Positions 21,456-33,420 are shown, numbered from the stretch's first letter. The stretch is 64,000 nt of DNA from Lotus japonicus (GCF_012489685.1 NC_080043.1:56132289-56196288), one strand, 5' to 3'. A program made the numbers and translations. The notes: generated by a model from the letters alone, not told the origin.

Positions 21456-21983
21456 ATGAAGAGAGGCAGAGAAGAAGAGAGTGATCAACTAGACATGGCT
21501 AATTGCTTGATGCTTCTCAACAAAGTTGGTGAAAATGAAATCAAAACCAATCCATCAAGAGACTTGAACGACCACGGTGCGTATAAGTGCAAGACATGCA
21601 ATAGGAGGTTTTCTTCTTTTCAAGCTCTCGGAGGCCATAGAGCGAGCCACAAGAAAACGAAGCTCATGGTTTCAGACCTTTCGTGCCATGCTCACAGCAG
21701 CAAGTTGCAGAGATCGACCACGAGGATGCACCCTTGCCCCATTTGTGGGCATGCGTTTGCGATTGGACAAGCACTCGGGGGTCACATGAGAAAACATAGA
21801 GTTGCTGCTATTAATAATCATGCCTTGCCTGTGTTGAAGAAATCAAGAGATGCTGATGATGAAACGTTGATGAATTTGTGTTTGGACTTGAACTTGGCAC
21901 CCCCCGATCAGAATCATCTTAACCTTAATTATAAGCTGATCAACCTTCACACACCCGCTCTCAAACTCAATTGTTTCATTTAA
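21456..21983 (+). CDS. ZAT-type C2H2 zinc-finger repressor with EAR motif
   Basis: This 175-residue, intronless protein is probably a nuclear DNA-binding repressor. It has two plant-type C2H2 fingers, both with the QALGGH helix: [18 protein letters not shown] (about residues 45-65) and [18 protein letters not shown] (about 93-114). The C-terminus has LCLDLNLAP (about 142-150), a DLN-type EAR motif that recruits co-repressors. KRGREE at the N-terminus may aid nuclear import. Length and layout match the ZAT11/ZAT12 group of stress-response regulators; the exact orthologue is not decidable here. It is the first ATG after the TATA box, and the frame is intact. It lies between the Helitrons and the first Tat element. 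Confidence 0.95.
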   Translation: MKRGREEESDQLDMANCLMLLNKVGENEIKTNPSRDLNDHGAYKCKTCNRRFSSFQALGGHRASHKKTKLMVSDLSCHAHSSKLQRSTTRMHPCPICGHAFAIGQALGGHMRKHRVAAINNHALPVLKKSRDADDETLMNLCLDLNLAPPDQNHLNLNYKLINLHTPALKLNCFI

Positions 21984-23217
21984 TTTTTTTGTGATTTTTC
22001 ATTTAATGAGTAGTTTTTCTTTTTTACAGAGTATCTTTGTAATTTACTATGATATAGTTACTATATAACTTACTTCGCACCATTGTGCTTCATATATTAT
22101 ATTGAAATTTCTTAGTTCATTTGTGTGTTTTTGCCGACTTACTTACACCTGCATATATCTATACAAAGAAAAAAATAAAGTTAGTGGAAATAAAAGGGAA
22201 GATAACATGAGTGTGAAGATATCAAAACTGTAATAACTGTTTCATCATACATACACTTTTTCTGTAATTCCAACTTTAAGTACATATTATTTTAGTGCAT
22301 GTTTGTATGCTAACAGAAAACAGAGAAGTCCATCGATCCCAAGGCAAGTGTAGAACATTGATTTCATGTATGCTAGACATACTTTAATGGATGACAATTT
22401 TCAACGGATGATGGGGATCCTCATGAGGATTTCCTTATTTGGATTTTTAGCCTCAGTGAATATTTCACCAAAGATAAAAAACTACTTGATAAAACTTTTA
22501 GGGATGAAACGAAGATCATAGTCCTTGCCTCGAAGAGGTCCCTCCCTACATATAATGTATGTGGGAGTGTTTGATCTATTGGTTTTCATAAATTAAATGT
22601 CATTCATCATCCTAGCCATCTTATTTCTCACAAAAAAAGTTATATATACACACATCCCTTAGATAATCCATGAGAAATGATAGAAATAAGAAGAGAGATA
22701 AATGAAAATCTAATAAAAGATAGTGATAGAAAAATAAGAGAATTGGTAGAGGATGGAGGAAAGGTGGAATATATCGTTGAGAATATGGGCGATGCCTCAT
22801 ATGGGACCTATAAAAGATGGTTTGAGTTTATACCTCCTTATTTTACCGGTTGCATCAAGTTACAAAAATATTTTATTTTTTAGTCTAGATTTAACAATTT
22901 TTCTTTTAGGTATAATGTTGTTATAATTACATAAAACCCTAGGGTTAGGTTTAGGAAAGATTCAAGAGATGGGAGGGAAAATCCCTGTGTCGCCGATGAG
23001 AAAGAGTGTGAGAACGTTGGATAATAAGTTCATCTAGAAGATATTAGCAGGGCATACTGTATCAAAGACGAAGGGTGCGCATGTGAGTAACATTGTTGAA
23101 TATCCCGATCGAGGGACTTTGCCAGTGGGGACAGCGACGGATGTACATTGGGCAAGGGTGGGGCAAATACCCCGACTTGATTTTCATAAAAAACATCAGT
23201 AACATTAGTATTAAGAT
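21984..23217. other. 3' flank of the zinc-finger gene and AT-rich intergenic DNA
   Basis: The first 150 bp probably hold the 3'UTR. The remainder has no convincing gene. A 68-codon frame at 22677-22883 lacks any known motif and has background composition. The last 80 bp contain a GGGGCAAATACCCC palindrome before the target site AAGAT of the next element. Confidence 0.4.
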
Positions 23218-23442
23218 TGTTCCGGTCAAGAACTCCGGTCAGGGCTAAGCAATTAGAAAGCAATCACAAGATATGGCCAAGTACTAAATGAGTAAAAAAG
23301 TGTTGGCTCCCCCACCGCATGGGCGGTATCCTCTTTATATATTATGATGTTTTGACCCGTTTGGGTCATGGGTCGCCTGGCCCAATAGTACAAATTCGGT
23401 AAGCCCACATACTACAAAGGCTGTAAGCCCAATAACAGTACA
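23218..23442 (-). repeat. 3' LTR of element A
   Basis: Plus-strand ends TGTTCCGG and AACAGTACA. It matches the LTR at 32549-32771 with few changes. Inside, on the minus strand, a TATATAAAG box is followed by the hairpin ACCGC-CCAT-GCGGT. Just outside, GTGGGCTTG precedes the LTR start and may act as the polypurine primer. Confidence 0.93.
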
Positions 23443-24052
23443 CAAGCCCACAAGACACCTAATCTTAAAAGCCCTTTTAAGATGCAGTGTGTCTTTTAAA
23501 TAAGTCCACAATACAACACTCGACGCCCCTTAACGTATATAAAGTCAATAATGCTAAATCTAGACAACTATTACATGCAAAAGATAACTCATAATAAACG
23601 AAAGAAGTTTCACCCTTATAACAAGCAATGGAAGCTTCGCCCTTGTCAATAAGCAAAAGAAGCTTCGTCCTTGTCGATTACTGAAGTTATTTCACCTGCT
23701 TTCTTTTTCAAGACTCTGACTGAGATCTTTACCCGTCACTTCACTATCATATTCCTGTCATAATCACAAACAAGATATTCAAATATTTTGAAACTTGAAA
23801 CTACCAACTACACCTCATGATGAAACGACGCCTGACAGTTCCCCAAAACCCATTTTCACTCAGCATTTAATTCCCTCTGACATTACTTTATCAAACGGTA
23901 CAAAGGTAATAATTACTTAACTTAAACTCTACACACCCGTTCACTTCCAGAAAACGTTTCGTAGGTAAAAATTGATGGACCATCAAGAGACACGTCTTGG
24001 AACTTACCACCTCTGCTAAAGGGTGAAGCGACGCGCCTACTCTTCACCACAC

Positions 24053-24059
24053 TATAAAG
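24053..24059 (+). promoter_or_regulatory. TATA box of the antisense gene in element A
   Basis: TATAAAG lies about 180 bp before a predicted 5'UTR donor and 400 bp before the ATG. TATA boxes occur at the matching place in elements B (42709-42716) and C (45027-45034). Confidence 0.5.
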
Positions 24060-24230
24060 CTTGACCCTGAAAACCTTTTTCTTACCATTCTCCACTCTTC
24101 TTATTCCCTAGTAATTTTCTCTATAATTCCAAAGAACATTCGCTGCTTTGCCTCAAGTGTTTGAAGAATTTCTGAGATTCTCAACGGAAGCGTTTTTCAT
24201 CCCCTTCAAGGTCCTCCCCTTTTATTCCTG

Positions 24231-24442
24231 GTAATTTCCCTTTTCCTTCAAATGTCTGCTATTTACTTTTATCTTTCATCCACCATCTACCCACACTTCC
24301 CCTTACACACTTAAAAGCATATCCCAAATTTTCTATCATCAAAATTTTTTACCCATAATCTAAACCTTAGTTGTCTAACACACCTTAATAATCACTCACA
24401 AAAATCTCTACCCTGACAACCCCTTTTCCTCTCACTTTTCAG
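24231..24442 (+). other. Predicted 5'UTR intron of the antisense gene, element A
   Basis: Donor CCTG|GTAATTTC at 24231 and acceptor CACTTTTCAG at 24442 are followed by GAAACCTTG and, 17 bases on, the ATG. The same arrangement is kept in elements B (42524-42311) and C (45202-45435). Confidence 0.6.
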
Positions 24443-24459
24443 GAAACCTTGAACTCAAA

Positions 24460-25241
24460 ATGATTGCAAAAAATCCTCGTAAAGCACCTAAGAATCGTAA
24501 GAACCCCATGGTTGCTGATTCTCTTTGGATCTCTCGGAAAATTGCAACCAGATATAGTGACTACTGTACTACCCCCAAAGTGATGGATTTGTTAACCGAT
24601 TATACCTTCAGGGCCGACGGTGACGACGCCCACCTTGACATAATCGCATGCGCCCCTGATGAGCCTTGTTGTTTTGGGAAAACTGATTCTAATGGGAAAA
24701 ACCATACATAATTTTTCAAAACCATGTTTTGTGACCTTGAGTACAAACTCCCTCTTTCTGATTTCACTTTCTCTAGTCTATCTTTAATGAACATCGCCCC
24801 TACCCAACTTTCTGCTAATGGCTGGGCCTATCTTAGGGCTTTTGAGCTACTGTGTATCTGTCTGAACATTGTGCCTACTTGCAAAAAATTCTTTTCCTTT
24901 TTTGAAACTTCCGGGATGAAAGTAAAAGGTGAATATATCTCCTTATCTTCCGCCCGGGGAAGTGGGCTATTCACCTTGTTCCGAAGCAATTACAAGCATT
25001 GGAAAGGAGAATTTTTCAAATTAAAATAAACAGAGAAAAGCAAAGACATTTTCTATTTTGACGATGGCACCCCCCGCTTTCCCTTCTATTGGACTGACAA
25101 ACCTGAACTTATCTACAAAGTGCCTGACTCCTCTCTAACAACTGATGAAAAATTTGAAGTTGATTTTCTATCAACAATCCACTTAAACCTCTATGATTTT
25201 TTTCAAAGCGTTCAAAGAAAGAAACTTAGCACAATTTGTTG
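24460..25241 (+). pseudogene. Antisense gene of element A, exon 1 (gypsy-type transposon domain)
   Basis: The frame encodes about 260 residues starting MIAKNPRKAPKNRK, then a globular domain with CAPDEPCCFGK, LMNIAPTQLSANGWAYLRAFE and KVKGEYISLSSARG. It resembles the plant family called putative gypsy-type transposon (Pfam PF04195 from memory); its function is unknown. It is damaged by TAA near 24709-24711 and 25027-25029 and by a one-base insertion near 25203. It ends at the donor GTTG|GTAAG (25241/25242). It is transcribed against gag-pol. The sister copies show the exon is 781 nt when intact. Confidence 0.8.
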
Positions 25242-25326
25242 GTAAGAGTCACACTTTAAATTATCTACGAATCATATCACTGGAAAGGAAAACCTAACCC
25301 TTGCTTTTCGTTTCTTACAATTTCAG

Positions 25327-26366
25327 CCAAGATGTCTCGCCTCTCAGAAGATGACATTCTCTGCTTTCGCCGTGAACAACAAGCGATGAAGAACAAAGCA
25401 TCGCCTGCCCGAACCTTGATTGAACCTGAAGGAAGTCACTCAGAGACGGAAAGGAATCCGCCCGCAAGGAAGAAAAGAAAGAATCAAGCTTCTGAGAAAC
25501 CCATTGAGAAAACTCCAGTCCAATCTTCCATGGAAAAATTCATGGCTAAGGGAGGAAATCAATATGGATCCTCCAGCGCCCCACCACCCTCATGGAAGTA
25601 TGCTCTCAAAGAATTTGAAGACATGACTTCCGAAGAAGTCACTTCACTTTGGGATTCTCGAATCAACTTTAACTCTTTGGTGGATGCGAACCTCGTTTTC
25701 GAAGCCGATCGGGAAAAAATCAGGAAAATTGGCCTATAAGAGGCGTGTCAAGCTTTGATGACTAAAGGCTTAGAAATTGCGGCCATCTCCAAAATGATTG
25801 AGATAGAATCTCGCGGGTGTGATGGGCTCTCCACTACCAAGAAGCTTGAGGATCAAGAGAAGGAGAATGCTAAATTGAAGTCTGCCATGAAGTTGATGGA
25901 AAAATCCAACAAAGTCAATGAGAAAAAAGCCGCGGATCTAGTTGTGGAACTTGACAAATTGAGAAAAACACTTGAAGAAAACCAAACCTTGATGAAGGCG
26001 AAGGAAGAAGAGAATCGCAAGATGAAGGAAGAGGCGAACATCTTGGCCTCCGAAAACAAAAATTTGAAGAAGTCTGTTGATGACCTCTCTGCCGACACGG
26101 CCTCTTTGAAAACCTCCATTCTATCTCAACTGGAAGCTGGCTTTGCTAAAGCCAAAGAACAAATTCTGTTCCTCAATCCTGACTTACCCATCAAAACTGA
26201 AGGCAGTGATCCTTATGCTAGGATCATGGATGGAAAACTAATTGTGCCAAACTTTGAAGAGGAGGAAGAAGAAGAAGGCGAAGAAGAGGAAGAAGATGAA
26301 GAAGAAGGAAATGACAACCAAGGCGAAGATGTTAACAACAAGGAGGGTGAAGGAGAAAATCACTAA
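25327..26366 (+). pseudogene. Antisense gene of element A, exon 2 (coiled coil, acidic tail)
   Basis: It follows an 85-bp intron (25242-25326, ending TTTCAG) and reads AKMSRLSEDDILCFRREQQ. A lysine-rich, low-complexity part, a WKYALKEFEDMTSEEVTSLW block and a long heptad-rich coiled coil (about 25840-26150) follow. It then has DPYARIMDGKLIVPNF and a glutamate-rich tail ending NKEGEGENH. One stop (TAA at 25737-25739) replaces a glutamine. The phase-1 junction keeps the frame with exon 1. It could be an adaptor or chromatin- or RNA-associated protein; that is speculation. Confidence 0.8.
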
Positions 26367-27070
26367 TCCTGCACCATTAAAAATAGAAAATGATGTTTTG
26401 TTACCCTCTTGGTCTTATACCAAAGGGTTGTTTTAGTTTCCTGCCTTTTGTTTTTTAAGTTCATGCTTTCTAAGTATTCTGCTCATCCTGAATTGTACTA
26501 CCCTCGCCTTAAATTAATGAAGAATGTTTCTGTTGATAACTTATTGTTATTGCTAAATCTCAAATCAACATCATTCTCCACACTTGCTCTTTCCCTTACC
26601 TTAATGCTAACAGAAGATTCAACTTAAAGACTATCTCAATTTCTAAACTGAAAGCAATGTATCAACAGTATGAAAAAATGAAAATAATCCACTGCAAGAG
26701 TACCTTTCATCCAGATCCTGTTAATCACAAAGCGCTGGGCTTATCAATTTTTGCGCGAAAAACAAAAACTTTGAAGTTTCTTTACCAACTATTCTTTGAA
26801 TTCATAAGGCCTTTGCATTTTTGAATTGAATCAAAAAGAAAAAATCAGAAGCGCAATTTGTTCTTATACATGGGTTTGCTCGCTTGGAGGCTTTGTGCTT
26901 AAGTTGGACAAGCTTAATCCAAGTTAAAGCTGTGCTTATGAATTCGTGGCCAAATGCTCTAGTTTTAAGAGACTTACTCTTTCTCAATTGCCTGGAATCG
27001 CCCAATTGAAAGACCTAAGTTGAAAAGTAACTTAAATGCTAACAAAGCACTCAAGAAATTTTTAAAGGTT

Positions 27071-27190
27071 ATGCCTCGTTAAAAACTCTCCCGCCTGGGG
27101 TAGAGAAAAGAGTGCATACATGTTGCTTCATTAAAATTTAACATCATGCCTCGTTAAAAACTCTCCCTAATGGGTAGAGAAAAGAGTGCA
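27071..27190 (-). repeat. Twin 46-bp motif before the antisense gene end, element A
   Basis: Two copies (27071-27116 and about 27146-27190) read, on the minus strand, TGCACTCTTTTCTCTACCC..GAGAGTTTTTAACGAGGCAT. The pair recurs in elements B (39356-39470) and C (48114-48234), just downstream of the pol stop. It may be a polyadenylation or RNA-stability signal shared by the family. Confidence 0.85.
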
Positions 27191-27322
27191 TGCTACTAAG
27201 TCTTGCTAAACAACCACATAGTCTTGACACTTAAACAAGTACAGGAACCACAAAACAAACAAACACGACATAGTCTTTGAACAGAATAAAACACACTGAA
27301 ACGAAACAACCAGAGCACAACT

Positions 27323-29587
27323 TCAACTGTAGTAGTAGCGCAAGTGTTGTGCGTTCCATGCTCTTGGAACCCTACGCCCAGATAACTCCTCCAAATGGTA
27401 AGCCCCTTGTCCCAAATCACGCAGAATTCTATACGGACCTTCCCAGTTAGGTGTCAGCTTTGAATCAGTTGAACTCTTTGCCTTTCTGCACAATACCAAA
27501 TCGTCCACTTTCATGCTCCTAGGCACCACTCGAGTAGTATAACGCCTTTCTGACCTTTGTTAGACTGCAGCCTCCCTTAAACGAAGTTCTGCCTTCACCT
27601 CGTCTGCCAAATTCAAATCCACTAGAACATTTTCTCGATTTTGGTTCTCTTCATATGCTGCCACTCTAAAAGTCATGTCTTGTATTTCCACTGGAATCAT
27701 CACGTCAACTCCGTAAGCAAGCTCGAAAGGTGTTTCTCCAGTAGTGGATTGGGGTGTTGTGTTGTAATCCCAAACCACTGTGATCAATTCCTCAGCCCAT
27801 AATCCTTTTGCTTCGCCCAATCTCTTTCTCACCCCATTCAAAATCACTTTGTTTGCTGCTTCAACCTGCCCATTAGATTGTGGGTGCTCCACTGAGGCGA
27901 ACCTTGTTTCAATCCCCATCTCTGCACAAAAATCTCTAACCTTCCGGCTTGTAAACTGTGTTCCATTATCAGAAATAATGGTTGCTGGCACTCCAAACCT
28001 ACAGATTATCTTCCTCCAATAAAATTTCTTAACCTTCTCAGCTGTAATCTTCGCCATTGACTCTGCTTCAATCCACTTCGTGAAATAATCCACTGCCACT
28101 AAAACAAACTTGACTTGTGCCCCTGCTGGAGTGAATGGACCCAAGATATCAACGCCCCACATCGCAAATGGCCATGAAGAACTCATTGAACTTAGAACTT
28201 CAGGGGGTGCCTTATGAAGATCAGCAAAAACTTGACACTTTTCACATTTCTTGACATATTCCATAAAATCGCCCTTTAAAGTTGGCCAATAAAATCCTGC
28301 CCTCAACACCTTCGAAGCCAAAGATCTTCCCCCGATATGACTGGCACAGACTCCCTCATGTACCTCAAACATAACTCTTTCTGCATCCTCTTTACTAACA
28401 CATCTTAACAGTGGAACTCCTACGCCCCTTTTGTAAAGTTGTCCTCCCATCATTGTATAGCGACTTGCTTCTCGAATCTGATCCTTTGAAAATAAAGCTA
28501 AGTCTGACCCATCCGCTCTCAAACACATTCGAATTCTATCCATCCAATCTAGCGTTGCTCCGCCCGTTGCCATCACAACATCATCCTCCTTCACACTTGG
28601 ACCCTTCAAAGTCTCTTGAATCACAGACTTGTTGTTACCTGGTTTCTTTGTGCTTGCTGGTTTGGATAATATGTCAGCCCTTGTATTTTCCTCTCTTGGA
28701 ACATGATTTACCTGAAACTTGTCCTTCTGCTTCAACAATTCCTGAACCTTTACCAAATACTTAGCCAACTGAATATCCTTCGCCTGATAATCTCCCTTTA
28801 TCTGATTTGCCACAAGCTGAGAATCAGTTTTTATTACAATACAGCGTACATTCATCTCCATGGCAAGCCTCACCCCTGCTATTATTGCTTCATATTCCGC
28901 TTGATTGTTGCTCGCCTTGAAGTCAAACTTGAGAGATTGCTCAATAATTACTCCGCCTGGTCCCTCCAAAACTATACCGGCTCCACTTCCTTTTAAATTT
29001 GATGAACCATCAACAGACAAAACCCATTCCACTTCTTCTGATACTCTCTCTTCTGGAGACATCTCATTCACAAAATCTATTAAGCTCTGCGCCTTTATCT
29101 GTCCCTTCTTCTCAAACACTATACCAAATTCTGACAATTCGACAGCCCAAGAAACCATACGCCCTGCTAAATCAGGCTTTTGCAGTACTTGGCGTAGGGG
29201 AAAGTCAGTTTTGACTTTGATTTGAAAACCTTGAAAATAAGGCCTCAACTTTCGGGCGGTGATAATCAAAGCTAGTGCAGCTTTGTCTATTTTTTGATAC
29301 CTTGACTCAGCCCCTTGTAAAGCATGGCTCACAAAATATATAATTCTCAACTCCTCTTTACATTCGTGCAATAAGACAGAACTCACAGCATTATCTGATA
29401 TGGAAATGAAAATTGACAACGGAATACCTGGAATTGGTTTTGACAATATGGGAGGCTTAGCCAGATGCTCCTTTAAAGTTTGGAAAGCCTGCTCGCATTC
29501 ATCTGTCCATTGAAAAGCTTTGTTCTTCCTCAACCACTGAAAGAACGGAGCCGCCTTACTCCCCGAGCATGGTAAAAATCGTGACAA
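27323..29587 (-). pseudogene. Element A pol, RNase H - aRH - integrase part
   Basis: From 29587 downward the frame gives the end of RT (SRFLPCSG), RNase H (SIFISISDNAVSSVLL, YQKIDKAALAL), the second archaeal-type RNase H (SVDGSSNLKGSGAG, NNQAEYEAIIAG, KTDSQLV), and the integrase zinc site (H..H..CEKC). The DDE core follows (WGVDILGPF, SDNGTQF, NGQVEAANK) and the GPY module (NWEGPYRI). The domain order is that of Tat elements. An in-frame TAA near 27560-27562 separates the last 69 codons (27529-27323). The frame is otherwise continuous. Confidence 0.9.
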
Positions 29588-29611
29588 AGCCGCAATTCTT
29601 CCTGTTAGCTT

Positions 29612-31492
29612 CTATACTTCTTTCACTGATGTTGGGCTTTGCATGTCCAGAATTGCTTTGCACTTATCGGGATTAACTTCAATTCCTCTTCTAGTAATCA
29701 TAAAACCCAAAAATTTTCCACTCTGAATTCCAAAAGAGCATTTTTCCGGATTCAAACGCATGCTATGCTTTCTGATTTCCCCAAAAGCTTCAGCTAAATC
29801 CAAACAATGACCGCCCATTTCTTCTGATTTGACCACCATATCATCCACGTAAATTTCCATGTTGCGCCCTACCTGCTTTTCGAAAACCCTGTCCATCAAC
29901 CTCTGATAAGTAGCTCCTGCATTTTTAAGCCCAAATGGCATAGTTTGATAGCAATAATTTGCTTGATTTGTCATAAATGCAGTTTTCTCCTCATCTGGCG
30001 CATACATGCGAATTTGATGATAGCCCGAGTACGCGTCCATCAAACTCAGCATTCCAAATCCTGAAGCCCTGTCAACCAATTTATCAATGTTTGGTAGCGG
30101 ATATGAATCTTTTGGACAATGTTTGTTCAAATCTGTATAATCCGTGCACATTCGCCATTTTCCATTACTCTTCTTGACCATAACAACATTAGCCAACCAA
30201 GTAGGATACTTTACTTCCCTTATAAAACCTGCATCAATTAACTTATTAGTCTCTGTTTTCACTGCAAGTGCCTTTTCTTCGCCCATCTTACGCTTCAACT
30301 GGGAGATTGGTTTCACACCAGGATTCAATGCCAATTTGTGGCAAATGAATTCTGGATCGATTCCCGGAAGATCCTGTGCACTCCAAGCAAATAAGTCTAT
30401 GTTCTCAGCTAATAGTTGCACCAGTCTGCTTTCCTGGATCGAAGTCAAGTTTACCCCGACTTTCAAATTCCTTTCGCCCACTTTCACTGTCTTTGTTTCC
30501 TCTTCTAGAGTCATTTTAAAATCAGAAAAGCCCTCTCTTGGGTCCAAACTAAACTCATCTCGATCAACATCAACCCCAAAAACTCTATGTCCCTCCTTCA
30601 CTGCTCTTTTTTCCATGTGACCATACTGCTTGAAACTGTCGGAATAGCATTTCCTAGCAACCACCTGATCAGCTTTCAAAGTTCCAACTCCACCCTTGTC
30701 CAATGGATACTTAACTATTAAATGTCTTGTTGAAATAATCGCCCCAAGTTTGTTGAGCGATGGTCTTCCAAGAAACTTAATGGCAAAGGCTTTCTCATTT
30801 TTACCTTCACCAAACACGGTATTTAGCTCCACATGCCCTCTAACAAATACTTTCTCACCTGAGAAACCAACTAACGCCCCATCATATGGCAATAAATCAG
30901 CTTCCGTAAGCCATAACTTTTCAAATGCATCGCCATATATCAAATCTGCAGAAATCCCCTGATCCAACAGTACCCTCTCAATTTCATAATCAGCAATTTT
31001 TAGCATCACCACAATGGGATCATCTTCATGAGGCTGAACTCCCTCAAAATCTTTGACGATAAATATAATATCGGGCTGGTTGATTCCCCAACTCCCCCAA
31101 TCATTAGCATACACAACATTTATAGAGTGAACATACCTCTTTCTGGAAGAATTGGTCATGCCTCCTCCCCGAAATCCTCCAAATATAGAATGGATACGCC
31201 CTTTAGTTTCACCTCTAGTTTGCTTCTTTGGCTCCGCCTTTTCAATTTCCTTTCCTGTACCATCATGCTTCGTTGAAGTTCCAGCTCCATCTGATTCCTT
31301 TCGCCCTTCCAGTTGACGCATATAGCTTGCCTTTATCAAAGCCTCGATCTCCTTCTTTAAAGTAAAACAGTCATCAGTATTGTGTCCCGCAATTCGATGA
31401 TATTCGCACCATTTATTTCTGTCGACGTTGCCTGGTGGGTGTTTCGGTTGTTTTGGGAAACGGATCGTGTTAGCCTCTAAGCACATGTGCAA
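29612..31492 (-). pseudogene. Element A gag end - protease - RT part
   Basis: It encodes the gag knuckle-like WCEYHRIAGHNTDDC, protease with VLLDQGISADL, and RT with KWRMCTDYTDLNKHCPKD, MPFGLKNAGATYQ and the catalytic YVDDMVVKS. It ends at a TAG (near 29612) where a glutamine stands in elements B and C. Compared with those copies, 36 bp (12 residues before GRPSLN) are deleted in frame, and the protease motif has I for the first S. Confidence 0.9.
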
Positions 31493-31500
31493 TGCTTCAG

Positions 31501-32493
31501 TTAAATTAACTTTGCAAGTGGGGTCGGCCTGTCTTGTTGGTTTCTATTCCACGTCATCGATTGCCCATAACCACGATTTCCATAAGGTTGAACACGATTT
31601 CGAAAGTTGGAGCGGTTATCAAAACGATTTGAACTATTATAATTTCTCTCTCCTTTAGTAACTGCTCCGCCCGAACGCTGATCATTAACCGTCTCCTTCT
31701 TTGAATCTGGTTGCTGCTGTTGGCCGGTAACCGCTACACTCTTGCGGTTTTTCTTGATGCGACTTTGCTCCTCCCGAATGAAACCTTGTACTCGACTTCG
31801 TAGTTCCGCCATCGTTTCCATGGGCTTACGACTTAAACTGTTGTTCAAGCTTCCTGATTGAAGTCCTAGTTCAAAAGCTGCTATGCAAATTTCTGGCATC
31901 TTATCCTCCAAATGAACCGATAATTGATTGAAACGCCCCATGAAAGATTGAAGACTTTCATTGGGCCTTTGCTACACGTTGAATAAAGCCGCTGGAGTCA
32001 CCTTCTGTGCGCGGCTAGTTGAGAATTGCGACAAAAACTTCGCGGATAAATCCATAAATCCAGCAATTGAATGCGGTGGAAGTGTGGTAAACCAAGTCAT
32101 TGCTGACTTTTTGAGAGTAGAAGGAAGCATTTTGCACTTCAAAGCATCTGATGCACCCACAATGACCATCTTGGTGTTGAAGTACACCGGATGATCCTTT
32201 GGGTCAGAACCTCCATAATATGAATCGAGAACCAAAGTCTTCAAATTATCTGGGACGGTGGTATTTGCAATGTCATCTGTGAATGGTTGAAAATCTACTA
32301 CCATCTCTGCCATTCTTCGATCGCCCTCGTTTAGGCCCCGATCTTGATTGATTTCAGCAAGTTGAGTTTGCAGTTGTTGATTGTGTTGACGGAGATCAGT
32401 CAGATCCGCCATGATCTGTTGCAAAATGTCGGGCGGAACATTTTCATGATTAACATGATTGTCCCTTCCATTTGCTCCAAATCGATTCACCAT
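31501..32493 (-). pseudogene. Element A gag N-terminal part
   Basis: Starts MVNRFGANGRDN at 32493, 37 bases from the primer site. The capsid-like region reads FNTKMVIVGASDALKCKMLPS and FMGRFNQLSVHL. A TAG at about 31972-31974 replaces a glutamine after LFNV. Near 31510 a net two-base gain (AAAG where C has GG) shifts the frame into 31492. The product would form virus-like particles around the element RNA if intact. Confidence 0.88.
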
Positions 32494-32529
32494 TTTCAGT
32501 GAGTTTGAAGCCTAGGATTGAATTCCTCG

Positions 32530-32547
32530 GCCCCACGGTGGGCGTCA
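32530..32547 (-). other. Primer-binding site of element A, tRNA-Lys type
   Basis: The minus strand TGACGCCCACCGTGGGGC is the complement of the 3' end of plant tRNA-Lys(CUU) with one mismatch (A for G). Elements B and C have the perfect form. Confidence 0.85.
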
Positions 32548-32548
32548 A

Positions 32549-32771
32549 TGTTCCGGTCAAGAACTCCGGTCAGGGCTAAGCAATTAGAAAGCAATCACAA
32601 GATATGGCCAAGTACTAAATGAGTAAAAAAGTGCTGGCTGGCACCGCATGAGCGGTGTCCTCTTTATATATTATGATGTTTTGACCTGTTTGGGTCATGG
32701 GTCGCATGGCCCAATAGTACAAATTCGGTAAGCCCACATACTACATAGGCTGTATGCCCAATAACAGTACA
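32549..32771 (-). repeat. 5' LTR of element A
   Basis: It has the same ends as 23218-23442 (TGTTCCGG..AACAGTACA on plus). It differs from its partner at several positions, including the hairpin region, which reads CACCGC-TCAT-GCGGTG on the minus strand. The differences suggest an older insertion than element B. Confidence 0.93.
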
Positions 32772-32984
32772 AAGATATATTGCCCCCAGCAAATACTTAC
32801 AAATACCCCCACGCACTCATATTGCATCCAATCATAAGTTTGAACTTTAAGCTTACAGTAAGTACCCCCTTCAAGTTCCACTTAACTTGCCACCATGTTT
32901 CTTAAAAAGATTACCATGTTTTTTATTTAATAAAACCAATTAGTCACAAACTCACAATTTTTTTAAAAAGAGCAACACATTTAT

Positions 32985-33420
32985 TCCGCCCTTGTCTGTG
33001 GAACTTGAGTTCCGGTCCTCTCTTGACTCCGGGGCAGTTGTTGTGGGCAATTCGGAAAATCAATTGGTGGTTGTTGATTCTCAGAGTTCCAAGGGACCTC
33101 AAGGTGTTATGACGCGAGCGAGAGCCGCCTTGGCCTTAGGGGTTCGACTGGGTATGACTTATGACTGCTCTGACGAAGTGGCCCTTCAAGGCATTGCTGC
33201 TAATATTATGTCGCGTAGGTTAGGGCAGAGTTGATTGTTTGGCTTGTATTTAGTATTGGTATATCCTGGTTTTTTTTTTGGGTAGTTGTGGGGTTCTTTT
33301 TGGTCTGCTTAGTTACCGCTTGGGTCTTTTTAGCTTTTGTTCTTTTGGGGTTGTTTCTAGTTGAGCGTTGATTAGCTTTTTGTTGCACTAATCATCTCAT
33401 CCCTTTGTTTTCAAAAAAAA
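32985..33420 (+). mobile_element. 5'-truncated retroposon tail
   Basis: An open frame ends VMTRARAALALGVRLGMTY..RRLGQS with TGA at about 33232. It runs into a T/G-rich untranslated tract and an A run (33413-33420). Composition differs from the AT-rich flanks. I see no target duplication. It resembles the 3' ends at 8509-9064 and 57510-58033 in layout, not in sequence. Confidence 0.45.

Larger units (their letters stand above)
23218..32771 (-). mobile_element. Tat-lineage Ty3/gypsy element A, complete, 9554 bp
   Basis: LTRs of 225 and 223 bp at 23218-23442 (3' LTR) and 32549-32771 (5' LTR) are flanked by AAGAT at 23213-23217 and 32772-32776. Gag-pol runs leftward from 32493 to 27323. An antisense gene (plus strand, 24460-26366) lies between pol and the 3' LTR. 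The dual RNase H (RH then aRH) and the antisense gene place it in the Tat lineage. Stops and a frameshift make gag-pol inactive. The same family is present at 33679-43558 and 44213-53853. Confidence 0.93.

Noticed and set aside
22677..22883. 68-codon hypothetical gene
   Set aside because: No motif, no promoter or Kozak context, AT-rich background composition.
26260..26310. GAA/GAG microsatellite
   Set aside because: It is the coding acidic tail, kept as D/E-rich in all three elements.
24460..26366. Envelope-like gene
   Set aside because: No signal peptide, membrane segment or glycoprotein cysteine pattern, and the strand is opposite to gag-pol.
30144..30620. 158-codon plus-strand frame, also at 51186-51662
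   Set aside because: Mirror frames of the conserved RT and protease region on the minus strand of elements A and C.
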